The notes under the pieces are model-generated. The model made no database searches and was not told where the DNA came from. It saw only the letters and a program-made list of their open reading frames with translations. Below are positions 16,713 to 25,162 of a DNA stretch of 64,000 nucleotides, piece after piece; positions within the stretch are counted from its first letter, which is position 1, and each line of letters begins with the position of its first letter. The position numbers were made by a program, and so were the translations under genes. This DNA is from a bacterium 1XD42-1 (GTDB lineage Bacteria; Bacillota; Clostridia; Oscillospirales; Ruminococcaceae): the NCBI GenBank assembly GCA_003612625.1, contig RAZJ01000006.1, positions 1 through 64,000 of the forward strand. Direction: 5' to 3'.

Positions 16713-16760
16713 TTGACACTGGTATGATTTCATACTATAATGCACAGTATGATTTCGTAC
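16713..16760 (+). promoter_or_regulatory. MarR-gene promoter with two palindromic operators
   Basis: Perfect TTGACA (16713-16718), 17-bp spacer and perfect TATAAT (16736-16741). A 14-bp palindrome GTATGATTTCATAC fills the spacer (16722-16735) and a near copy GTATGATTTCGTAC follows the -10 (16747-16760), 25 bases apart. This is a textbook autorepression layout. Confidence 0.88.
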
Positions 16761-16776
16761 TTATGGGGGGTGCAGC

Positions 16777-17214
16777 ATGGGATCTTATGCTTCGGAAGAA
16801 ATGAAACGGTTTAACCATTTGCTGGGGGAATTGGACGGGGCTTATCATGAAATTTCTTTTAAACTAGGGCTGTCCGACAGTGCAATGACCATCCTTTATA
16901 CCATTTGCGATAAAGGGGAAAGCTGCCTGTTGCAGGAGATTTGCCTCCAGTCCGGCGTCAGCAAGCAGACCATCAATTCTGCTATCCGGAAGCTGGAAGC
17001 AGAAGGTATCCTTTATTTGGAACCGGCAGGCGCAAAAAATAAAAGGGTATGCCTGACGGAAAAAGGGAAGGCTTTTGCAGCGAAAACGGCAGGAAAAGTG
17101 ATTCAAATGGAAAATGAAGTTTTAGCTTCCTGGACAAAGGAAGATATAGAAAAATATTTGGATTTGACAAAACAGTTTTTGGAAGCCATGAAAGAAAAAG
17201 CAAAATCTTTATAG
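16777..17214 (+). CDS. MarR-family transcriptional repressor
   Basis: A 145-residue winged-helix regulator of the MarR type. The recognition region LQSGVSKQTINSAIRKLEAE is followed by the wing ILYLEPAGAKNKRVCLTEKG. GGGGGG precedes the ATG. Two palindromes overlap its own promoter, and the MATE efflux gene starts 18 bases downstream. The likely role is to repress the pair until a toxic compound binds the regulator. Confidence 0.92.
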   Translation: MGSYASEEMKRFNHLLGELDGAYHEISFKLGLSDSAMTILYTICDKGESCLLQEICLQSGVSKQTINSAIRKLEAEGILYLEPAGAKNKRVCLTEKGKAFAAKTAGKVIQMENEVLASWTKEDIEKYLDLTKQFLEAMKEKAKSL

Positions 17215-17232
17215 TACAATAGGAGAATCAAA

Positions 17233-18561
17233 ATGCGTATTCAATTATCCGATCATTTTAACTACAAAAAACTTTTGCGGTATACCTTCCCTTCTATTGT
17301 GACAGTCGTATTTATTTCGGTTTATGGGGTAGTGGATGGTTTTTTCGTATCCAACTTTGTTGGAAAAACGCCCTTTACTGCGGTAAATTTTATTATGCCG
17401 TTTTTAATGATCCTGGGTGCTTTAGGGTTTATGTTTGGGACAGGGGGAGGTGCGCTGATTGCCAAAGCAATGGGGGAAAGCCAACGGGAAAAAGCAAACC
17501 ATTTATTTTCTCTGATTGTTTACACTTCGGCAGTCTGCGGTGTCCTGTTAGCTCTTTTCGGGATCATTTTTATCCGGCCCATAGCCGCCGCCCTTGGAGC
17601 AGAAGGACAGCTTTTAGAGGACAGCGTGATTTATGGACGGATTGTTTTATTAGCGATCCCGGCCTATATCCTCCAGTTTGAATTTCAATGCTTATTCCCT
17701 ACGGCAGAAAAGCCAGCCCTGGGATTATATGTAACCATTGCCGCAGGGCTTACCAATATGATATTGGATGGGGTGTTTGTAGCCGTATTCCGATGGGGAT
17801 TGGAAGGCGCGGCAGCAGCTACGGCATTGAGCCAGTTTGTAGGTGGAATTATCCCGTTTATTTATTTTGCCTGCCCTAACAGCAGCCTTTTGCGGCTGAT
17901 TAAAACAAAATGGAACGGGAAAGCACTGTTGCGGGCCTGCGCTAACGGCTCGTCGGAGCTGATGAGCAATATTTCCATGTCGGTTGTCAGTATGCTTTAT
18001 AATGTGCAGCTATTAAAGTATGCCGGGCAGGATGGGATAGCGGCTTACGGGGTGCTCATGTATGTGAGCCTGATATTCCAGGCGATCTTTATTGGTTATT
18101 CTGTGGGGACAGCGCCTGTGGTCAGTTACCACTACGGTGCGGGGAATCATGCAGAATTAAAAAGCCTTTTGCAAAAAAGCCGGGTGTTAATTGTTGCATT
18201 TGCTGCTGTTATGTTTGCCTCGGCTTATGCTTTAGCAAGGCCCCTTTCTATGATCTTTGTTAGTTATGATGAAGAGCTGTTGAATCTGACCGTCCATGCT
18301 TTCTCCATTTTTTCCTTTTCCTTCCTTTTCTCGGGTTATGCGATTTTTGGATCATCTTTTTTTACGGCGTTAAGCAATGGAGGGGTTTCTGCGGCAATTT
18401 CTTTCCTACGGACCCTGGTGTTTGAGGTTGCAGCCATTTTGATCCTTCCTTTGTTCTGGCAGACAGATGGAATTTGGATTTCTACCGTTGCGGCGGAAAT
18501 CCTGGCTGTGGCAGTAACAGCGGTTTTCCTGCGGGTTAATCAGAAAAAGTACCGGTATTGA
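17233..18561 (+). CDS. MATE-family multidrug efflux transporter
   Basis: A 442-residue protein with about twelve membrane helices in two similar halves, as in MATE transporters that export cationic drugs in exchange for sodium or protons. The first half carries the GTGGGALIAKAMGE loop typical of the family, and the length is normal. AGGAG lies before the ATG. It is the second gene of the MarR operon and is followed by a terminator. The substrate is not predictable. Confidence 0.92.
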   Translation: MRIQLSDHFNYKKLLRYTFPSIVTVVFISVYGVVDGFFVSNFVGKTPFTAVNFIMPFLMILGALGFMFGTGGGALIAKAMGESQREKANHLFSLIVYTSAVCGVLLALFGIIFIRPIAAALGAEGQLLEDSVIYGRIVLLAIPAYILQFEFQCLFPTAEKPALGLYVTIAAGLTNMILDGVFVAVFRWGLEGAAAATALSQFVGGIIPFIYFACPNSSLLRLIKTKWNGKALLRACANGSSELMSNISMSVVSMLYNVQLLKYAGQDGIAAYGVLMYVSLIFQAIFIGYSVGTAPVVSYHYGAGNHAELKSLLQKSRVLIVAFAAVMFASAYALARPLSMIFVSYDEELLNLTVHAFSIFSFSFLFSGYAIFGSSFFTALSNGGVSAAISFLRTLVFEVAAILILPLFWQTDGIWISTVAAEILAVAVTAVFLRVNQKKYRY

Positions 18562-18570
18562 TCCAACAGC

Positions 18571-18616
18571 AAAAACGGGTATGGGATAAATTTTATTCCA
18601 TGCCTGTTTTTTTATT
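18571..18616 (+). terminator. Terminator of the MarR-MATE operon
   Basis: An imperfect hairpin (AAACGGGTATGG against CCATGCCTGTTT) with a following T-run. Confidence 0.8.
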
Positions 18617-18628
18617 GTCATGAAAAGG

Positions 18629-18657
18629 GCATAAAAAGATGGACGTGCTCATAAAAT
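18629..18657 (+). promoter_or_regulatory. Sigma-E-like promoter of spoIIIA
   Basis: GCATAAA (18629-18635), a 14-bp spacer and CATAAAAT (18650-18657) fit the mother-cell sigma-E consensus well. It lies about 50 bases before spoIIIAA, which is a sigma-E gene in Bacillus subtilis. Confidence 0.6.
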
Positions 18658-18705
18658 GGGGCCATAAGGATTTTCCGGAAAAGGGAATGAAAGGACGTGA
18701 ACAAA

Positions 18706-19641
18706 ATGAACCAGGATAAAAAATATTTAGCGGCAGCAAAAATGCTGGGCAGTTCTTTATTTGGCATACTGGAAAAAATACCGCCGGATATACAAGGGAA
18801 AATAACAGAAATCCGCCTGCGGGAAGGAAAACCCATCTGCCTTATGGCCGGGGAAAAAACTTATTTTATCAATAAACAGGGGGAAATCCTTCCGGAACCG
18901 GAGCCGGCTTTTCTGTTAAAACGGGAACAGCTTCAGGAAGCTTTTATATCGGTTTGCGGATGGGCCGTCCACAGCCACCAAAAAGAACTGACAGAAGGAT
19001 ATATTGCGGTACAGGGAGGGCACCGCGCAGGAGTAGCAGCCACAGCCGTTGTCCAGGAAGGACAGATCACAGCGGTTCGGGACATTACCTCATTGAATCT
19101 GCGGGTTGCCCGTGAAATCTGGGGAGCCGCCGATCCTGTTATGCAAAAATGCTTTTCCGGACAGACGCCCGGTATTTTAATTGCGGGAGCGCCGGCCAGC
19201 GGGAAAACGACTATTTTGCGGGATTTAGCCCGGCAGCTGGCATCTGCCCGGGGGGGCTACCGGAAAGTATGTATTATAGACGAAAGCGGGGAAATTGGCG
19301 GTGCAGCCTCCGGAACGCCGGTGAATGATTTGGGAATCAGCAGTGATGTGCTGTTCGGCTATCCCAAGGGAAAAGGGCTGCAAATTGCTTTACGGTATCT
19401 GTCCCCCCAGGTGATGATATGTGATGAAATTTTTGCAAAGGAAGAAATCCAGGCGGTAAAGGCTGCGGCTAACAGTGGGATTGCTGTGATTACATCTATC
19501 CATGCAGGCAGCCGGAAAGAGCTTTTGCGGAAGCCTCAGTTACAGCCTTTATTGCAGGCAGGCGCTTTTTCCTATTTTGTATTTCTGGAAGGAGCTGCCC
19601 GCCCGGCCCGGATTTCCGGAATTGAAAGGACAGAGAAATGA
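18706..19641 (+). CDS. spoIIIAA: Stage III sporulation protein AA (ATPase)
   Basis: A 311-residue secretion-type ATPase of the mother cell that powers the SpoIIIA-SpoIIQ feeding channel into the forespore. Walker A is GAPASGKTT and Walker B is VCIIDESGEIG. I chose ATG 18706, about ten bases after AAAGGA; a GTG three codons earlier sits too close to that site. It overlaps spoIIIAB by four bases and heads an eight-gene operon in the standard order. Confidence 0.95.
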   Translation: MNQDKKYLAAAKMLGSSLFGILEKIPPDIQGKITEIRLREGKPICLMAGEKTYFINKQGEILPEPEPAFLLKREQLQEAFISVCGWAVHSHQKELTEGYIAVQGGHRAGVAATAVVQEGQITAVRDITSLNLRVAREIWGAADPVMQKCFSGQTPGILIAGAPASGKTTILRDLARQLASARGGYRKVCIIDESGEIGGAASGTPVNDLGISSDVLFGYPKGKGLQIALRYLSPQVMICDEIFAKEEIQAVKAAANSGIAVITSIHAGSRKELLRKPQLQPLLQAGAFSYFVFLEGAARPARISGIERTEK

Positions 19642-20153
19642 TGTCCGTTTTAAAAATAACCGGTTTAGCATTGGTTGCCTTATGCACCACCGGAATGGGG
19701 ATGGAAATGGCATTTTCCCTGTCCCAGCGGGTCCGGGCCTTGGAGCTGGCCCAGACGGTACTGGAATCCATAGCAGGGGAATTATCTTATACGTTAGCCC
19801 CACCGGAAGAAATCATAAAAAGTTTAACAGCCCGTACCACATTGTGCAAAGCGGGATATTTAACAGCCTGCCGGAGCTTTTGCAGGAAGGGGGTTCCCTT
19901 TCCCCAGGCATGGAACCGGGCAGTCCGGGAATGGAAGGGGGCACTTTCCGCCCGGGACCGGGAGATATTAACAGCCGTTTCGGAAACCTTAGGGACTTGC
20001 AGCGAAAAAGAAGCTTTAACGGCTTTGGAGGGGGCGAAAAGGCTGCTCCAGGAAGAATTAAAAAATGCCCGGGAATATGCCCAGGTTCATGGAAAACTCT
20101 ACCGGACCCTTGGAATGCTTTCCGGCGTATTCCTGGTGATCCTGTGGATATAA
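19638..20153 (+). CDS. spoIIIAB: Stage III sporulation protein AB
   Basis: A 171-residue membrane protein with a first helix at residues 5-25 and a last one at the C-terminus (LGMLSGVFLVILWI), enclosing a helical domain. In the SpoIIIA complex it resembles the GspF-type platform protein of type II secretion. It is coupled to spoIIIAA by an ATGA overlap, and its length matches the family. Confidence 0.92.
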   Translation: MMSVLKITGLALVALCTTGMGMEMAFSLSQRVRALELAQTVLESIAGELSYTLAPPEEIIKSLTARTTLCKAGYLTACRSFCRKGVPFPQAWNRAVREWKGALSARDREILTAVSETLGTCSEKEALTALEGAKRLLQEELKNAREYAQVHGKLYRTLGMLSGVFLVILWI

Positions 20154-20189
20154 GAAGCTTGTTGATATGCAGATGAGGAGGAAATGGAA

Positions 20190-20387
20190 ATGGATGTGGA
20201 CCTGATCTTCAAAATTGCCGCCATAGGCATTATTGTGGCGGTTTTAAACCAGGTATTGATCCGTTCCGGCAGGGAAGAACAGGCCATGATGACGACTTTA
20301 GCGGGATTGATTGTGGTACTTATGATGCTGATTGTACAAATCAATACATTATTTGAAACCGTAAAAACGGTTTTTGGGCTGTATTAA
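20190..20387 (+). CDS. spoIIIAC: Stage III sporulation protein AC
   Basis: A 65-residue, two-helix membrane protein (FKIAAIGIIVAVLNQVLI, then GLIVVLMMLIVQINTLF). I chose the second ATG, eight bases after GAGGAGG, which gives the N-terminus MDVDLIFKI close to that of Bacillus SpoIIIAC. The next gene begins one base after its stop. Confidence 0.93.
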   Translation: MDVDLIFKIAAIGIIVAVLNQVLIRSGREEQAMMTTLAGLIVVLMMLIVQINTLFETVKTVFGLY

Positions 20388-20388
20388 A

Positions 20389-20778
20389 ATGGAAATGTTT
20401 ATGGTAGTGGGACTGGCAGTTGTAGCAGCTTCCCTGATCCTTGTGATTCGGCAGAAAGCTCCAGAACATGCTCTTTTATTATCCGTTGCGGCGGGCCTGA
20501 TTATTTTATTCTGGATCTTAAAAGAAGGGGTCCCGGTATTTGAAGAAGTACAAAACCTGTTTGAACAGGCAGCCGGGGCAGATCATGGGTATGTAGAGAT
20601 TCTCTTTAAAGCCTTGGGAATTTGCTTTGTAGTACAGATTGCCTGTGATGCCTGCCGGGACATGGGGGAAAGCGCTATTGCTTCTAAAGTGGAAATGGCA
20701 GGGAAACTGTCGATTCTGGTATTGTCCCTGCCGCTTTTCCAGCGGATCCTGACAGTAGTAGCCCAGTTAATCGGATGA
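20389..20778 (+). CDS. spoIIIAD: Stage III sporulation protein AD
   Basis: A 129-residue membrane protein with about four helices and the EILFKALGICFVVQIACDAC segment typical of SpoIIIAD. The start ATG lies one base after the spoIIIAC stop with no separate ribosome site, so translation is probably coupled; a second ATG two codons on is possible. Confidence 0.92.
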   Translation: MEMFMVVGLAVVAASLILVIRQKAPEHALLLSVAAGLIILFWILKEGVPVFEEVQNLFEQAAGADHGYVEILFKALGICFVVQIACDACRDMGESAIASKVEMAGKLSILVLSLPLFQRILTVVAQLIG

Positions 20779-20796
20779 GGAAAGGGGAAAGACAGG

Positions 20797-21972
20797 ATGT
20801 GGAAAAGGTGGCTTTCCTTATTTGCCGCATTGTTATGGTTTACCCTGCCGGCTTACGCGGAGGAAATCGACGGGGTTTTATGGTCAGCAGGGACAGCCAG
20901 TACAGAAGCTTTTGAAACGGAACAATGGCAGGCCCAGCTGGAAGCTTCCGGCGCCGATATGCTGCCGGGCCTGCTGCCGGAAGGGGCTAAAGGGATTTTG
21001 GAGGAAAACGGGCTTTCCCAGGTGGATTATGAAGCCTTGTTATCCTTGTCCCCCATGGATTTTTTCCGCAGCATATGGGCTTTGGTAAAAGAACGGGCAT
21101 GGCGGCCTTTGGCAGCCTTTGGAGCATTATTAGGGCTTCTTCTTTTATGTGCCATGCTGGAAGGCTTGCAGTCCTTAGGCGATACCACCATTACAGAAGT
21201 ATTTACCATTGTTTCAGTTCTTGCAGCAGCGGCGGCAGTCACTCCGGCTTTGGTCAGCTGCATTACAGAAACAGCCTTTGCCATTCAGGAATGCGCCGCA
21301 TTTATTGCATCTTTTATTCCTGTTTTTGCTTCGGTAGTGACTGTGGCAGGCCAGCCGGCTACGGCGGGTGTTTATACAGGCTTATTATTTCTGGCCTGCC
21401 AGGTGGTATCCCAGGCCGTAGCGGAAGGCTTAGTCCCATTGATGGGGATTTATTTGGCCTTTTGTATTGCTGGAAGCATTGCGCCTGGGATTCAAATTGC
21501 TTCTGTGGCAAAGACCATCCAGCAGACTGTTTGCTGGGTATTGGGGCTTCTTGTAACGGTATTTGTAGCCCTGCTTTCCATCCAGACCTTAACGGCTTCG
21601 GGAAGCGATCAGGTTTTGGGGAAAACCGCAAAATTTTTATTGGGCAGCTTTGTGCCCGTAGTAGGCGGGGCTTTAGGGGATGCCTTTTCAGCCGCGCAAG
21701 GCTATTTACGGCTGTTAAAAACGACTGTGGGGGCTTTTGGGATTTTAGCGGCATTATTTACATTCCTTCCGGTTTTCCTGCAAACCTTCCTTTGGTATTT
21801 ATCAGCCAGTGCCGCTTCTGCCCTGGGGGAAACATTAGGCGTCAAACAGGCTGCCGGGCTTTTAAAAAGTGCCGCTTCTACATTAGGAATTTTGATCGCT
21901 GTTATTTTCAGCTTTGCATTGTTAGTGATTGTTTCAATTTCGCTGGTATTGATCGCTTCAACAGGAGGATGA
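20797..21972 (+). CDS. spoIIIAE: Stage III sporulation protein AE
   Basis: A 391-residue polytopic membrane protein with a cleavable-type signal peptide (LSLFAALLWFTLPAYAEE) and about seven later helices. It is the largest membrane component of the SpoIIIA complex. AGGAAAGGGGAAAG precedes the ATG. Its length and position fit the family. Confidence 0.94.
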   Translation: MWKRWLSLFAALLWFTLPAYAEEIDGVLWSAGTASTEAFETEQWQAQLEASGADMLPGLLPEGAKGILEENGLSQVDYEALLSLSPMDFFRSIWALVKERAWRPLAAFGALLGLLLLCAMLEGLQSLGDTTITEVFTIVSVLAAAAAVTPALVSCITETAFAIQECAAFIASFIPVFASVVTVAGQPATAGVYTGLLFLACQVVSQAVAEGLVPLMGIYLAFCIAGSIAPGIQIASVAKTIQQTVCWVLGLLVTVFVALLSIQTLTASGSDQVLGKTAKFLLGSFVPVVGGALGDAFSAAQGYLRLLKTTVGAFGILAALFTFLPVFLQTFLWYLSASAASALGETLGVKQAAGLLKSAASTLGILIAVIFSFALLVIVSISLVLIASTGG

Positions 21973-21975
21973 GAA

Positions 21976-22473
21976 ATGGATGGAATCCGTTCCTGGGCTT
22001 TCAGCACTTGTGCGGCTGCAATAGCCTGCGGTTTATTTCAATTACTGCTGCCCCGCACAGGGATGCGGAAGGTTTTAAATGCAACGGTTTCTGTATTTTT
22101 TTTATGCTGTCTGTTTTCTCCTGTTTTTTTATCTTTCCCAAGGATGGATTTTTCTTTGGAGCAGGACAGGCTCCAGCAGGAAATTGAACTGCGGAGCAAA
22201 CAGTTGGAAACCGTTGTCCAGGATGCCGGGGAAGCCTTGGCAGAAGAAAAAATCCGGCAGGAAATACAGCAGGTTTTTCATGAACTGGGGATAGAAGGCG
22301 GAAAAATTTATATAAAGATTCATGAGGCGGGGGATGGCCGCATATCTATTAGTGAGTGCAAGGTACAACTTCCTCAGACGTATGCCCCGCGTCATGACGA
22401 AATCCAGAAAGCTCTGCTCCAAAGGCTTGGGGAAAGGATATTACTGGAATATGATGTAAAAAGCGAGGAGTGA
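21976..22473 (+). CDS. spoIIIAF: Stage III sporulation protein AF
   Basis: A 165-residue protein with two N-terminal membrane helices and a soluble domain of about 100 residues. That domain (EEKIRQEIQQVFHELGIEGG, then KIYIKIHE) resembles the ring-building motif also found in SpoIIIAG and SpoIIIAH. It starts three bases after spoIIIAE. Confidence 0.92.
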   Translation: MDGIRSWAFSTCAAAIACGLFQLLLPRTGMRKVLNATVSVFFLCCLFSPVFLSFPRMDFSLEQDRLQQEIELRSKQLETVVQDAGEALAEEKIRQEIQQVFHELGIEGGKIYIKIHEAGDGRISISECKVQLPQTYAPRHDEIQKALLQRLGERILLEYDVKSEE

Positions 22474-22477
22474 CTGC

Positions 22478-23068
22478 ATGGATGGAATGGAACAGGGAAA
22501 AGCCCTTTTTGATAAATGCAAAGGGGTCTGGAAAAACCTTTGGGTGGAGAAAAGAGGCGTATTGCTTTTATGCATCGGGATAGCGGGAATGATACTGATT
22601 TTTTTATCAGCCCTTCCGAAATCCCGACAGGAAACAATACCTTCCAGCAGCAATGGTACAGGAGCCGTAGAATATGCGACACAAATGGAACAGCGGCTGG
22701 CAATCATTTTAAGCCATGTGGATGGCGTAGGAGAATGCCAGGTTATGGTAACGACAGAATCCGGAGTAGAGCATGTATATGCCATAGAAGAATCCCGCAA
22801 TACCAATGAAAGCAACAGCTATGATGGGGAAGGCTTGCAGCGTCAAACACAACAAGTAAATTCTGCACAGAAATATATTGTAATGGAAGCAGGCGCTGGA
22901 AAAAAAGAAGCTTTGCTGAAAACAGAACGCCTGCCTAAAATCCAAGGGGTAGTGGTAGTCTGTGAAGGGGCAGGCAGTATGACTGTACAACAGCGTGTAA
23001 CGGAGGTGGTAGCGACAGCGCTGGATATTCCATATACCAAGGTATGCGTAACAAAGATTGGAAAATGA
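22478..23068 (+). CDS. spoIIIAG: Stage III sporulation protein AG
   Basis: A 196-residue protein with one membrane helix near residues 30-46 and a ring-building domain (LAIILSHVDGVGECQVMVTT) shared with secretion-ring proteins. It forms the large ring of the mother-cell/forespore channel. GAGGAG precedes the ATG. Confidence 0.93.
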   Translation: MDGMEQGKALFDKCKGVWKNLWVEKRGVLLLCIGIAGMILIFLSALPKSRQETIPSSSNGTGAVEYATQMEQRLAIILSHVDGVGECQVMVTTESGVEHVYAIEESRNTNESNSYDGEGLQRQTQQVNSAQKYIVMEAGAGKKEALLKTERLPKIQGVVVVCEGAGSMTVQQRVTEVVATALDIPYTKVCVTKIGK

Positions 23069-23084
23069 GGAGGAAATTTGTAGT

Positions 23085-23642
23085 ATGCATATGGTAATCA
23101 ATAAAAAACATGTAATCCTTGCTTCCCTGGTGTTGGGTCTGGGGCTGGCGGTCTATGTCAATTATCAGTTTGCTGCAGATGATAAGCTGATGTCACCGGC
23201 CAGCACTTCCGTAACCAGTGAAAAAAATTATGGGGATGCCCAGTTGGTCGATGCCAATGATCCGTCGGTAGACAATGCAGACGGCACAGCGGGGGAAGCT
23301 TATTTTGCAGAAGCAAAGGTAACACGCCAGCGCACCAGGGATGAATCCGTAGAAACCCTCACCAATATGATGGAAAATGCAGAGATTGATCCCAATATCA
23401 AGGCGGAAATGGCACTGAAAGCAGCGGAACTGGCAAAATCCATTGAAACAGAGGGCAAGATTGAAAACCTGATTAAAGCCAAAGGCTTTACAGACTGCAT
23501 GGTTTATTACGATACGGATAATGTAGATGTGGTGGTGAAAACAGAAGGTTTGGAAGCTGCCCAGGTAGCCCAGATGAAAGACATTATTTTAAAAGAAACC
23601 AGCATCCCAGTGGAAAATATTTCTATTGTAGAAATTAACTGA
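23085..23642 (+). CDS. spoIIIAH: Stage III sporulation protein AH
   Basis: A 185-residue protein with one N-terminal membrane helix (VILASLVLGLGLAVYVNY) and an extracellular YscJ/FliF-like domain that binds forespore SpoIIQ. I chose ATG 23085, eleven bases after AGGAGG. A second ATG two codons on is possible. It is the last gene of the operon, followed by a terminator. Confidence 0.94.
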   Translation: MHMVINKKHVILASLVLGLGLAVYVNYQFAADDKLMSPASTSVTSEKNYGDAQLVDANDPSVDNADGTAGEAYFAEAKVTRQRTRDESVETLTNMMENAEIDPNIKAEMALKAAELAKSIETEGKIENLIKAKGFTDCMVYYDTDNVDVVVKTEGLEAAQVAQMKDIILKETSIPVENISIVEIN

Positions 23643-23653
23643 CTGATGCTAAC

Positions 23654-23690
23654 ACCCGGTGATGGATCTGTGCCATTGCCGGGTATTTTT
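23654..23690 (+). terminator. Terminator of the spoIIIA operon
   Basis: The ACCCGGTGATGG/CCATTGCCGGGT stem is followed by ATTTTTC, 12 bases after spoIIIAH. Confidence 0.85.
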
Positions 23691-23790
23691 CTATGGATTT
23701 CCTGTAAAATATTTGGATCCGGTTCTGTACTTCCTTTGGAGATTGTGGTATGATAGAAGCCAAAATCCCCTTGAAAGAGGTCGTTTTATT

Positions 23791-25116
23791 GTGACAATTT
23801 TTCGGGACATTTCGTTTTTATGGTCCATGCTCCATGTGGTTGGGCTGTTCCTGTTGCTCTTTGAGCCGCGTTACTCCTGGCGTACCACATTTATTGCCGG
23901 CTTTGCCGGGGCTGGTTCACTGCTGGTGTTTAATGTGCTGGCGATGTTCTGGATGGGACACAGTATTATTATGCACATTGCCTTTTTTACCTGTACCATC
24001 CCCACCCTGCTCCTGTTTTTCGGCCTCTCCAAGTACCGGGACGGCCGTTTCTTTTTCCTTTTCTGCCTTTCGGATACCATCTGTTTCTGGCTGCTGCAGA
24101 TAACCAACTTTTTAGACCGGCTGGCCGGCGACACGTATTTGGTCATGCTGATCAGCCGGATCATTATTTTTCCGGCAGCAGAGTTATTTTTTTGGAAGTA
24201 CCTGCGCCGCCCGTATCTGGCTCTGCAAAGTAAGCTTGCTGGACGCTGGTGGCTGTTTACTGCTATTGGCGCAACTTATTATCTGCTCATTATGGTTACT
24301 TCCGTACCGGTAGGCACTCCCATGCCCGATATGGTGGGGCTGTTCCGGATTATCCTGGTGATGATTCTCATGCCGCTGACTTATATGACGATCCTTCATT
24401 CCCTCTGGCGGCAGATGCAGGTCTATGAAAGCCACAGGCAGATCGAGCTTCAACGCAGGAACTACCAGGCGATCTGCCAGAAAATAGAACTGGATCGGAT
24501 TTACCGTCATGATATGCGCCATCATATGGTAACAGTAGAAGGGATGCTCCAGCAGGGGAACAGCCAGGGTGCGGCCCGCTATATTCAGGAGTTAAGCGGC
24601 AAGCTTACACAGAGGACACAAGTCGTCTGGAGTGCCAACAGCGCCATCAATGCCGTATTGACAGCATATATCTCCCAGGCGGAAGACAGCGGCTGCCAGG
24701 TAGAAGCAGATATACATGTTCCAGAGGTTCTGCCATATGAGGAGATAGATTTGTGTATTATCCTTGCCAATACACTGGAAAATGCCGTCAATGCCTGCCG
24801 GAATATGGCGGAAGGCCAGCGGGACATCTCTGTTAAAATGATGCTGACGGAAAATAACCGTTTTATACTTTCCATAAATAATTGTTGCTCCAAGCCGGAG
24901 CAGTTGGATGCCAACGGACTGCCAGTTACGCCTTATTCGGCAGAGAAACACGGCTGGGGCCTGCGGAGTGTACGGGTAGTGGCAGATACATATAACGGAC
25001 TGCTGGGCGGTAAATGGGAAAATGGCCGTTACTATCTGAATATTGTCCTTTTTCCACAGAAATGCAGCGGGACTGAGCAGGCTGCGGAAAAAATGGTATA
25101 CGGAACCGGCAGATAA
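23791..25116 (+). CDS. GHKL-type sensor histidine kinase, orphan
   Basis: A 441-residue membrane kinase. The first 210 residues hold six or seven helices, then comes a coiled coil, an H-box HDMRHHMVTVEGM and a GHKL ATPase domain with N-box LANTLENAVNAC and a G-box near GWGLRSV. This is the AgrC/DUF4131-less peptide-sensing type layout common in Clostridia. I chose GTG 23791, nine bases after AAAGAGGT, because the longer frame would start inside the spoIIIA terminator. No response-regulator gene lies beside it, so its partner must be elsewhere. Confidence 0.85.
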   Translation: MTIFRDISFLWSMLHVVGLFLLLFEPRYSWRTTFIAGFAGAGSLLVFNVLAMFWMGHSIIMHIAFFTCTIPTLLLFFGLSKYRDGRFFFLFCLSDTICFWLLQITNFLDRLAGDTYLVMLISRIIIFPAAELFFWKYLRRPYLALQSKLAGRWWLFTAIGATYYLLIMVTSVPVGTPMPDMVGLFRIILVMILMPLTYMTILHSLWRQMQVYESHRQIELQRRNYQAICQKIELDRIYRHDMRHHMVTVEGMLQQGNSQGAARYIQELSGKLTQRTQVVWSANSAINAVLTAYISQAEDSGCQVEADIHVPEVLPYEEIDLCIILANTLENAVNACRNMAEGQRDISVKMMLTENNRFILSINNCCSKPEQLDANGLPVTPYSAEKHGWGLRSVRVVADTYNGLLGGKWENGRYYLNIVLFPQKCSGTEQAAEKMVYGTGR

Positions 25117-25150
25117 AACCGATTCCGTATACCATACATTATTTTTAAAG
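25093..25150. terminator. Bidirectional terminator overlapping the kinase stop
   Basis: A 17-bp nearly perfect stem (ATGGTATACGGAA with its complement) encloses the last codons and stop of the kinase gene. T-runs follow on both strands, so it also ends the leftward coat gene. Confidence 0.85.
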
Positions 25151-25162
25151 GTTTTGGTTCCA

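Noticed and set aside
21075-22187. A 370-codon frame overlapping spoIIIAE and spoIIIAF
   Set aside because: It is a frame-shifted shadow; the two sporulation proteins in the other frames are complete and conserved in order.
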